Shown piece by piece: positions 1 through 6,663 of a DNA stretch of 25,983 bases. The stretch covers positions 1-25,983 of the forward strand of contig NZ_CAJPQR010000030.1 of the NCBI RefSeq assembly GCF_905372745.1, read 5' to 3'. The notes beneath the pieces are model-generated. The model was not told where the DNA came from, searched no databases, and worked only from the letters and a program-made list of their open reading frames with translations. How positions within the stretch are numbered: position 1 is the stretch's first letter; each line of letters begins with the position of its first letter. Position numbers and translations under genes: made by a program. The stretch is from an uncultured Campylobacter sp. (lineage in GTDB: Bacteria > Campylobacterota > Campylobacteria > Campylobacterales > Campylobacteraceae).

Positions 1-46
1 GGAGAGTTAATATTCAACTACGAAAATTTGACGAATAGGAGTTAAG

Positions 47-1405
47 ATGAGCGAGTACATCGAAAAAACGATGGAGTGGATAAAAAGAACCAATCCGGGC
101 CAAGGCGTGTTCGTACAGGCTGCGACCGAGGTGCTAAACAGCCTCGAGCCGCTTATCAAAAGAGAGAGCAAGTACCAAAAACACGCGATCCTAGAGCGCA
201 TCGTCATCCCTGAGCGCACGGTGATCTTTCGCGTGACATACACAGGCGATGATGGCAGACCAAAGGTAAATAACGGCTACCGCGTGCAGTTTAACTCAGC
301 TGTTGGCCCATACAAGGGCGGTCTAAGGCTCCACCCAAGCGTCGATCTTGGCGTGCTAAAATTTCTTGGATTTGAGCAAATTTTCAAAAACTCGCTCACT
401 GGCGTAAATATCGGCGGCGCAAAAGGCGGCAGCACCTTTGATCCAAAAGGCAAGAGCGAGGGCGAGATAATGCGCTTTTGCCAAGCATTTATGAGCGAGC
501 TATACCGCCACATCGGCAACACCGTAGACGTACCCGCAGGCGACATCGGCGTGGGCGCGCGCGAGATCGGCTATATGTTTGGGCAGTATAAAAAACTCAC
601 GGGTAGATTTGACGGCATACTAACGGGCAAGGGGCTAAACTGGGGCGGCAGCCTAGCTCGCACGGAAGCGACTGGATACGGGTTAGTCTATTTTACGCAA
701 AATATGCTGCAAAAAGCGGGCCTTGGACTAGAGGGCAAAAAGTGCAGCATAAGCGGTAGCGGAAACGTCGCCATATACACGGTAGAAAAGCTCTATCAAG
801 TAGGCGCGCTGCCTATCACGGTTTCTGATTCAAACGGATACGTTTACGACGCAGAGGGCATCGATCTAGCGGTGCTTAAAGAGCTAAAAGAAGTCAAACG
901 CGCGCGCCTTAGCGAATACGTTAAATTTAGACCGAACGCAAAATACGTAAGCGTGAGCGAGTACAAAGAGGGTAGAAACGGCGTGTGGGACGTGCCTTGC
1001 GACGGAGCGTTTCCGTGCGCGACGCAAAACGAGCTGCATCTAGCCGACATAAAGACGCTCTACGCTAACGGCTGTCGCTTCGTGGCTGAAGGCGCAAATA
1101 TGCCAAGTACGCTTGATGCGATAAATTTCATGCTAGCGCAAAAGGACTTTTACTTCGCTCCGGCAAAGGCGGCAAACGCGGGCGGCGTGGGCACAAGCGG
1201 CCTTGAGATGATGCAAAATGCCGGCATGACCGCGTGGAGCTTTGAAAAGGTCGATCATAGGCTGCACGGCATCATGAATCATATCTTTGAGCTTAGCTAC
1301 GAGACTAGCAAGGAGTTTGGCGACGAGGGAAATCTGGTGCTTGGCTCAAATATCGCGGGCTTTAGAAAAGTAGCCGACGCGATGATAGATCAGGGATACG
1401 TGTAA
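47..1405 (+). CDS. gdhA: NADP-type glutamate dehydrogenase
   Basis: Cytoplasmic enzyme that makes L-glutamate from 2-oxoglutarate and ammonium with NADPH, or the reverse. The 452 residues match the hexameric bacterial GdhA length. Visible landmarks are the substrate-binding stretch GPYKGGLRLHPSV (residues 87-99), the catalytic lysine K126 in IGGAKGGSTFDPKGK, the PAGDIGVG block (163-170, catalytic D166) and the dinucleotide-binding SGSGNVA (236-242), followed by DSNG. The usual PMGGGKGG reads NIGGAKGG here, a mild variant. The ATG is preceded by AGGAGTTAAG, a good ribosome-binding site. It stands alone on the + strand and a hairpin follows the stop. NADP specificity is inferred from family resemblance, not from a diagnostic residue. 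Confidence 0.96.
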   Translation: MSEYIEKTMEWIKRTNPGQGVFVQAATEVLNSLEPLIKRESKYQKHAILERIVIPERTVIFRVTYTGDDGRPKVNNGYRVQFNSAVGPYKGGLRLHPSVDLGVLKFLGFEQIFKNSLTGVNIGGAKGGSTFDPKGKSEGEIMRFCQAFMSELYRHIGNTVDVPAGDIGVGAREIGYMFGQYKKLTGRFDGILTGKGLNWGGSLARTEATGYGLVYFTQNMLQKAGLGLEGKKCSISGSGNVAIYTVEKLYQVGALPITVSDSNGYVYDAEGIDLAVLKELKEVKRARLSEYVKFRPNAKYVSVSEYKEGRNGVWDVPCDGAFPCATQNELHLADIKTLYANGCRFVAEGANMPSTLDAINFMLAQKDFYFAPAKAANAGGVGTSGLEMMQNAGMTAWSFEKVDHRLHGIMNHIFELSYETSKEFGDEGNLVLGSNIAGFRKVADAMIDQGYV

Positions 1406-1429
1406 ATTTGCCCTAAATTTTGGAGGGAT

Positions 1430-1471
1430 TTTGCTTCGCTTTAGCAAGACCGCTTTAACGAAGCAAATTTT
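1430..1471 (+). terminator. Probable rho-independent terminator of gdhA
   Basis: Nine-base perfect arms TTTGCTTCG (1430-1438) and CGAAGCAAA (1459-1467) enclose a 20-base loop and are followed by TTTT. It begins 25 bases after the gdhA stop. The loop is long, so strength is uncertain. Confidence 0.55.
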
Positions 1472-1798
1472 AATCATTTCCGGCGCGCAACGCGGGAGAA
1501 AAATAAAAGCCGCCCAAATTTACAAGCTTTAAATTTAACGGCGAATTTACAGGCGGCGCAAACATAGGGCCGTCAAATTTGTAGAGCCGCGCCGACTAAA
1601 AACGCACCAAGGCTTGGTTAAATTTTATAAGCCTCAAATTTGAGCTAAATTTGAGAGCAAATTTTACCAAACGACAAGGCGGGCACGCACGCCTTGAGTC
1701 CCAAGGCGCATAAATTTACCCGCCCCGCCGCCGTGCGTCGCTTGCGCCTTTTTGATTTTGCGTAGCGCAAATTTACGCTGCTTCTCGCGCGCCGTGGC
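1472..1798. other. Intergenic region between convergent genes
   Basis: This is the non-coding space between gdhA (+) and the ABC ATPase (-). It holds AAATTT-rich spacer and small hairpins: AGGCTT/AAGCCT (1610-1634) and GCCTTG/CAAGGC (1691-1707). None has a convincing T-tract for the minus-strand operon. I see no gene here. Confidence 0.6.
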
Positions 1799-2572
1799 TC
1801 ACAGCGGATGCGTCAGGCAGCACTTTCTAGTTACTTGCTCGATGTACTCTACGCTCAAATTTAACCCGTAAAGCTTGCTTAGATGCTCGCTTTCTATGAT
1901 CTCGTCCACGCTACCAAAAGCCACCTCGCCTCCGCCCTTAACCAAAGCCACGTAGCCGCCTAGAAGCACGGCAAAATCGGGATTGTGAGTCGTTAGCACG
2001 ATGGTGTAACCTTGCTCTTTTAGCTGCTTAACTGTGCGTAGGAATTTATACTGATTGCCAAAGTCCAGCGCCGAGGTCGGCTCGTCAAATACGATAATCT
2101 CGGGCTTTGCAGCCATCGCGCGCGCGATAGAACACATCTGCTTTTGCCCGCCGCTCATCTGAGTGATAAATTTATCCTCAAGATGCGTGATCTCAAGCTT
2201 TGCGGTAAATTCCTTCGCGATCGCCGTGTCCTCCTCGCTAGGCCGCGCAAAAATGCCCAGATGCGCCGCTCGCCCCATCGTGATAAACTCAAGCCCCGTG
2301 TAGTCGTACTCGCAGATCTCGCTTTGCGCGACGTAGGCCATGATTTTGGCGCGCTCTTTGTTGCTAAGCTCGGCGCTATTTTTACCGCTTAGCCAAACTT
2401 CGCCCGAGTGCGGCGCCTGCGTGCCGCTGATTAGGCTTAGCATGGTCGATTTGCCCGCGCCGTTTCGCCCCAGTATCGTTAGTATCTCGCCCTTGCCGAC
2501 GCGTAAATTTACGTTTTCTAGCCTACCTGCGCCGTTTGGATAGGCGAAATTTAGATTTTTAACCTCAAGCAT
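1799..2572 (-). CDS. ABC transporter ATP-binding protein, FecE/FepC type
   Basis: ATPase of a siderophore/haem/metal-chelate importer that powers the FecCD permease encoded just upstream. Numbered from the ATG: Walker A GRNGAGKST at 35-43, Q-loop Q83, signature MSGGQKQ at 139-145, Walker B IIVFDEP at 159-165, H-loop H196. The size (257 aa) is normal for the family. A GTG one codon earlier (2575) would also work. I prefer the ATG because it overlaps the permease stop as TGATG, which implies translational coupling. The C-terminus carries paired cysteines (CC near the end), which I cannot interpret. It is the last gene of a minus-strand locus that starts at 6486. Confidence 0.95.
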   Translation of the reverse strand: MLEVKNLNFAYPNGAGRLENVNLRVGKGEILTILGRNGAGKSTMLSLISGTQAPHSGEVWLSGKNSAELSNKERAKIMAYVAQSEICEYDYTGLEFITMGRAAHLGIFARPSEEDTAIAKEFTAKLEITHLEDKFITQMSGGQKQMCSIARAMAAKPEIIVFDEPTSALDFGNQYKFLRTVKQLKEQGYTIVLTTHNPDFAVLLGGYVALVKGGGEVAFGSVDEIIESEHLSKLYGLNLSVEYIEQVTRKCCLTHPL

Positions 2573-3579
2573 CACGCGACCTTTTTGTTTCGCCAGAGAA
2601 CCCAGACGAAAAATATCGTGCCGATAAAGCCCGTAAGTACGCCCAGAGGCACCTCGCTCACGCTGATCGTGCGCGCTAGGGTATCGACAAATAGCAAAAA
2701 TATCGCCCCCATAAATATACTAGCAGGCAGGCTGCGGGCGTTGTTCGCACCCACCAGCATGCGCGCCAGGTGGGGCATCAGCAGTCCCACCCACGCCACG
2801 ATACCGCTCACGCACACGCTGCATGCCGTTAGCAGCGTCGCGCAGACGATGATGACGCCGCGCTCGAGCGTTACGTTTACGCCTAGTCTCGCTGCGCTCT
2901 CGTCGCCTAGCGAGAGTAGGTTTATCCTCCAGCTCATCGCTACGAGCAGCACCGCGCAGGCTATCATCACGGGCGCGATAAATTTAAGATTGCCCGCGTC
3001 GATCTTAGCTAGACTTCCTAGCTGCCAGTAGACGATGTCGGGTAGCTTGGTCTCGGGATCGGCGACGTACTTTAAAAAGCCGATAACAGAAGCCATCAAA
3101 CCGCTAACGATGATGCCTGAGAGCACCAGCATCAGCGTGCTAGAGCGCCCCATCAGACGCGGTATGGATAGCGTCATGCCTACGGCTGCGAGCCCGCAGA
3201 CGAAAGCTAACGCCTGCACCCAAAAAAGAGGCATATCAAACATGATCGCAACCGCGGCTCCGACGCAAGCTCCGGCCGAAACGCCCAGCAGATCGGGGCT
3301 AACTAGCTGGTTGCGAAAGACGCCCTGATACGCCGCTCCGCTGATGCTAAGCGCGGCTCCGACGAGGATAGCCGCGATGATGCGCGGTATGCGGATGTTT
3401 TCGACGACGTTTTGGATATTTGCCGCGACGTCCGTCGGCACTCCAAAAAAGCCGCCGATCACGCTAAGCACGTCGCCCGGAGCCACGTAAAACCTGCCGA
3501 CGCCAAGCGCGACTACGCCGCAAAACACGGTCAGCGCTGCTAGCAAAATCAGCGTAAATTTAAAACTAATATTTTTCAT
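2572..3579 (-). CDS. FecCD-family ABC transporter permease
   Basis: Inner-membrane permease for iron-siderophore, haem, cobalamin or similar metal chelates; expected to work as a homodimer with the ATPase that follows. The protein is 335 aa and strongly hydrophobic, with about nine or ten membrane segments. It shows FecCD features such as the AALVGAALSISGAAYQGVFRN-like stretch and LGVSAGA. An in-frame extension upstream reaches 3720. I start at ATG 3579 because AGGAGAAAG lies directly before it and the residues from there form a normal N-terminal membrane helix, whereas the extension is basic and unlike the family. The gap of about 350 nt to the preceding esterase gene is unusual inside an import operon. 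Confidence 0.95.
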   Translation of the reverse strand: MKNISFKFTLILLAALTVFCGVVALGVGRFYVAPGDVLSVIGGFFGVPTDVAANIQNVVENIRIPRIIAAILVGAALSISGAAYQGVFRNQLVSPDLLGVSAGACVGAAVAIMFDMPLFWVQALAFVCGLAAVGMTLSIPRLMGRSSTLMLVLSGIIVSGLMASVIGFLKYVADPETKLPDIVYWQLGSLAKIDAGNLKFIAPVMIACAVLLVAMSWRINLLSLGDESAARLGVNVTLERGVIIVCATLLTACSVCVSGIVAWVGLLMPHLARMLVGANNARSLPASIFMGAIFLLFVDTLARTISVSEVPLGVLTGFIGTIFFVWVLWRNKKVA

Positions 3580-3931
3580 CTTTCTCCTAAAATAAAATCT
3601 GCGTCCGCAGTAGCCCCGCACGAAAATCGCTTGCAAAAGGACCAAATTTGCCTTGCCGCTAACTTGGCGAGCGAAGCTTTTGTTTCTTATTTGCGATCGC
3701 CACGCAAAACAGCGAGCCAAAAGGCGGTTTTTTGCGATCTAGATAGCCCGCGCCAAGCACCGAATTTATGCCGCTTGGGTCAAATTCGCCCGCCGTTTTG
3801 CGTTTAAGGCTTGGCGCTAACGATAAATTTGAGCTTGGCACCCCTTGCCGCGCTCAAATTTAAATCTAACGTTTCCGCAAATTTTTGTCAAGCCAAATTT
3901 GGAAGCAAGCTTCCGCCGCGTCAAATTTCGG
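3580..3931. other. Spacer between esterase and permease genes
   Basis: This 352-base stretch lies between two genes of the same minus-strand locus. It has no ribosome-binding-site-supported gene. A short palindrome GGAAGC-AA-GCTTCC (3901-3914) sits 18 bases after the esterase stop, without a good T-tract. Composition is the AAATTT-rich spacer type seen elsewhere. The length suggests either a lost small gene, an internal promoter for the permease and ATPase, or insertion of the esterase into an older transport operon. Confidence 0.5.
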
Positions 3932-5413
3932 CTACTTTACGACGCGGTCCATCCATCTAAAAAGCTCGTCCAGATCATAGTCGCCGCCGTGACCTTGCCC
4001 CCAGGGCACCGCAAAATCAACCGCTTTGCCCGCATTTTGTAGCCCCAGCGCCAAGATAAGCGGCACCGCTAGAGCGGTGTCGGAGTCGGCTGCGCCGTGC
4101 CTGATACGGTAAAATTTGGCTGCGCTTTTATTGCCTAGATAGCTCATCGCGTTTACCATTTTTATGATTTTAGCGTCCGCGCTCTCGCCTCCACCGCGTT
4201 TTGCGCTAAATTCGGTAAAGTGCTTCGCCGCCGCGTCCGCATCGCCGAAAAAGTCGTTTTCGGGATTTTGTAGCTCTAGTCCGTCAAATGCGGGCGCAGC
4301 CTTAGCGCGCGGCATAGATAGAACAAAGTCTTCAAATTTAAAATCATATCCTAGCGTGCAACCTTGCGTTTCAAGCGTGAAAAACTCGGGCTTTAGCAGG
4401 CTTTTCTCGCGACTTTTTGCGGAGGCATAGGAGTCTGCTAGCGTCTTTTTGACATACTCTTTAAAGCTACCTTCGCCGCTAGGCTCAAGCGTTAGCGCGC
4501 GGCCTTTGGCGTCTTTTAAATTTAGCGAATTTACGTAAGCCGGGAAGGCTGATTTTAGCGCGGCGGAGAGCTCTTTTTGCTCTGCGGTTAGCTCGCCTGA
4601 GACGGTTTTTGGCTTACCGCTTCGGTCGTTAAATCCAGCCCCGTCAAGCGCGCTAAAGTCCATTTTCTCGTATTTAGTCTGCGCGCCGAACATCCACTCG
4701 TAGGCCGCGTCGGCGTTTTCTAAGTTCGTAACCGGGCAGTAGGCGGAGACGGCGTATATCTCGTCGCTAACCTTTGCGGCTCCGAGTGCTGCCAGATACG
4801 GCTCAAACTCGCTCGCGTCCGCCGAGACGCCAAGCAGCGCCGACATCGCTCCGCCCGCACTCGTGCCGTTTGATATGATTTTATTTGCGTCGCCGGCCAT
4901 AGCTGCGTCGTTAAATTTTAGATACCGCACGGCGGCCTTTAGATCGACGATGGCGGCGGGCGCTTTGCCGCTAAATTTGCCGTTTGCGTCCTTGAGCGTC
5001 CTGCCTCTAGCTCCGGGCACTGCGACTACGTAACCGCGCTCAAGCGCCGCTAGTACCGCGTTTGGCTTGCCGTTTTTATCAAGAGCGGGCGTAAAAGGCT
5101 TGCCCGGCATATATCCGCCGATGGAGTTTGGCAAAAAGATCGGAGCGCTTGCCGCGTCAAATTTGCCCGCCTCGCTTTTGCTGCCTTCAAAATACTGCGC
5201 CGGGACGTAAAAATTTAGCCTCTGAAACCGGCTATCCACGGGGTTTGCTACGTAAACTATCCCCTCGTAGGCTCTAAATTTGACCTCTTTTTCGCCCGCT
5301 TTTATAGAGCGAGTTTCAAATTTATCCGGGTCAAATTTCAGATCCGCCGCCTGCGCGCTAATCGCCGCGCACAGGCAAGCCGCCGCGCCAAATGCAAGCG
5401 TCCCTTTTTTCAT
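3932..5413 (-). CDS. Secreted tannase-family (subtype B-like) alpha/beta hydrolase
   Basis: Predicted exported esterase of 493 aa with an N-terminal signal peptide of about 23 residues ending in AQA. The serine nucleophile is S185 in NGTSAGG. Near the C-terminus come RIRHGAADSDTALAVP (D443, D445) and PWGQGHGGDYDLDELF (H475). Compared from memory with Lactobacillus plantarum tannase (S163, D419, H451; galloyl binding by K343, E357, D421), the spacings agree: D443 to H475 is 32 residues, as in D419 to H451, and K371 to E385 is 14, as in K343 to E357. The enzyme should therefore cleave galloyl or related polyhydroxybenzoyl esters in the periplasm or outside the cell. It lies between the binding-protein and permease genes of a metal-chelate importer, so a siderophore- or polyphenol-ester substrate is an attractive inference. 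Start ATG is preceded by AAGGAAGCAAAG. Confidence 0.88.
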   Translation of the reverse strand: MKKGTLAFGAAACLCAAISAQAADLKFDPDKFETRSIKAGEKEVKFRAYEGIVYVANPVDSRFQRLNFYVPAQYFEGSKSEAGKFDAASAPIFLPNSIGGYMPGKPFTPALDKNGKPNAVLAALERGYVVAVPGARGRTLKDANGKFSGKAPAAIVDLKAAVRYLKFNDAAMAGDANKIISNGTSAGGAMSALLGVSADASEFEPYLAALGAAKVSDEIYAVSAYCPVTNLENADAAYEWMFGAQTKYEKMDFSALDGAGFNDRSGKPKTVSGELTAEQKELSAALKSAFPAYVNSLNLKDAKGRALTLEPSGEGSFKEYVKKTLADSYASAKSREKSLLKPEFFTLETQGCTLGYDFKFEDFVLSMPRAKAAPAFDGLELQNPENDFFGDADAAAKHFTEFSAKRGGGESADAKIIKMVNAMSYLGNKSAAKFYRIRHGAADSDTALAVPLILALGLQNAGKAVDFAVPWGQGHGGDYDLDELFRWMDRVVK

Positions 5414-5427
5414 CTTTGCTTCCTTTT

Positions 5428-5454
5428 GATTTTGCCGGGTTTACCGGCAAAATC
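5428..5454 (-). repeat. Perfect hairpin between binding-protein and esterase genes
   Basis: Eleven-base perfect arms GATTTTGCCGG (5428-5438) and CCGGCAAAATC (5444-5454) surround a 5-base loop in the 53-base space between the two genes. No T-tract follows on the minus strand; the next bases are the ribosome-binding site of the esterase. It looks more like an mRNA-processing or stability hairpin, or a partial attenuator, than a full terminator. Confidence 0.7.
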
Positions 5455-5466
5455 GCTCAAATTTGA

Positions 5467-6486
5467 TTATTTGCTGCCGTCCGGATTTAGCCCTTTTAGG
5501 ATGTAGTCAAATTCCGCGTCGCTAAGGTCGTAGTTCATAAATTTCTTATAAAACGCCTTAGTTTGGGCTTTTACGTCGACGTCCTTAAAGAGCTCCGGCT
5601 GAACGATCGTAGCCGCCCATAAAATTTGCAGCGCAGACTCCGCGCCGTATCTATCCCAGCTAAATACGCCTTTTGGGTTGCCGTAGACTTTTTTGTTTTT
5701 AACCGCTTTTAGTCCTGCAAATACGGGATCGGCGTAGATTTTCTCAACCGCTTTTTGATTGTCCGCACCGCCAACGATGATGATATCAGGGTCTGCCGCC
5801 ACGATCTCTTCGGCCGTGATTTCTATCATACTGCCCTCTTTTTGCACCGCGTTTTTACCGCCCGCGTATTTTACCCACGTATCGATGATCGTTTTGGTAC
5901 CGTCGATTTTTAGCAAGTTTGCGCCGCCTACGATGTGTAGCACTTTAGGGCGCGCAGCGTCCTTTAGCTTGCTCGTGCGCTCGGTAACTAGCGCGATGTT
6001 GGCATCTAGATTTTCGTTTAGTTCTTTTGCCTTGCTAGCCGCGTCGCCACCGATGATCTGGGCCGTTAGTAGCACGCTTTTTTTCATATCGTCGTAGTCG
6101 CGAAAGATCAAATTCGCCGCGCTAAAGCCGTTTTTAGTAAGGTTTTCTTGGAAATTTTTGTTTGACACGACGACTACGTCGGGCGCTAGTTTAACTAGCT
6201 CCTCGATCTGGATGTCGTTGCCGTTTAGCGCAGCCGGCACCTCTGCGATGCGAGGGTAAATCGCGGCAAACCACTTATTTTTCTTGATGAGATCGGTCGT
6301 AGTTACGATCTTGTCCGCGCCGCCTAGCACCAAGATAACTTGGTTGTTTGCGTGCCAAAGCGCGGCTATCTTTTGCGTTTTGGCCGGGATTTTGACCTCG
6401 TTACCCGTCATATCGGTGATGGTTTTGACCTCGGCTCCTAGCGCGACGATAGCGCTTAAAAGCAACGTCGTGAGAAATTTTTTCAT
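5467..6486 (-). CDS. Periplasmic metal-chelate binding protein (FecB/BtuF/CeuE-like)
   Basis: Substrate-binding component of the importer encoded downstream. It is 339 aa. A signal peptide of about 18 residues (LSAIVALGA) is followed by the typical TITDMTGNEVKIP opening of this class and the VFSWDRYGAESALQILWAA block near the C-terminus. There is no lipobox cysteine, so it is a soluble periplasmic protein. The C-terminal part resembles Helicobacter CeuE/FecF-like proteins, some of which have been linked to nickel as well as iron, so the substrate cannot be fixed from sequence. AAGGAGCAAAAG precedes the ATG. First gene of the locus; its promoter region contains a striking duplicated sequence at 6516-6573. 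Confidence 0.93.
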   Translation of the reverse strand: MKKFLTTLLLSAIVALGAEVKTITDMTGNEVKIPAKTQKIAALWHANNQVILVLGGADKIVTTTDLIKKNKWFAAIYPRIAEVPAALNGNDIQIEELVKLAPDVVVVSNKNFQENLTKNGFSAANLIFRDYDDMKKSVLLTAQIIGGDAASKAKELNENLDANIALVTERTSKLKDAARPKVLHIVGGANLLKIDGTKTIIDTWVKYAGGKNAVQKEGSMIEITAEEIVAADPDIIIVGGADNQKAVEKIYADPVFAGLKAVKNKKVYGNPKGVFSWDRYGAESALQILWAATIVQPELFKDVDVKAQTKAFYKKFMNYDLSDAEFDYILKGLNPDGSK

Positions 6487-6515
6487 CTTTTGCTCCTTGT
6501 GAAGTATAAATTTAT

Positions 6516-6573
6516 AATATTACAAAAATGCATATTAAAATTTGTGGAATATTACAGAAAAGCATATTAAAAT
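6516..6573 (-). promoter_or_regulatory. Duplicated operator-like sequence upstream of the uptake locus
   Basis: Two 26-base direct repeats (6516-6541 and 6548-6573) differ at only two positions and start 32 bases apart, about three helical turns. On the minus strand each contains TAATATGC and TGTAATATT, placing two TAATAT-like half sites 11 bases apart. They lie 30-90 bases upstream of the binding-protein ATG in an AT-rich segment with TATAAAT-like -10 candidates. This is the expected position for a repressor or activator site, perhaps a metal regulator. Which protein binds is not visible from the sequence. Confidence 0.6.
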
Positions 6574-6628
6574 AAGATATATTTTTTAAAATTTAATCAA
6601 GAAGCGAATTTAAAAGCTAAATTTAAGC

Positions 6629-6658
6629 AGCCCCGCCCGTGGTTTAGCAAGCGGGGCT
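6629..6658 (-). terminator. Probable terminator after fdhF
   Basis: Eight-base perfect arms AGCCCCGC (6629-6636) and GCGGGGCT (6651-6658) with a 14-base loop start 6 bases beyond the formate dehydrogenase stop. The T-run on the minus strand is weak (GCTTAAATTT), so termination may be incomplete. Confidence 0.55.
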
Positions 6659-6663
6659 AAAAA

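Noticed and set aside
2585..3328. + strand open frames opposite the permease gene
   Set aside because: Serine/threonine-rich shadow frames of a hydrophobic gene on the other strand.
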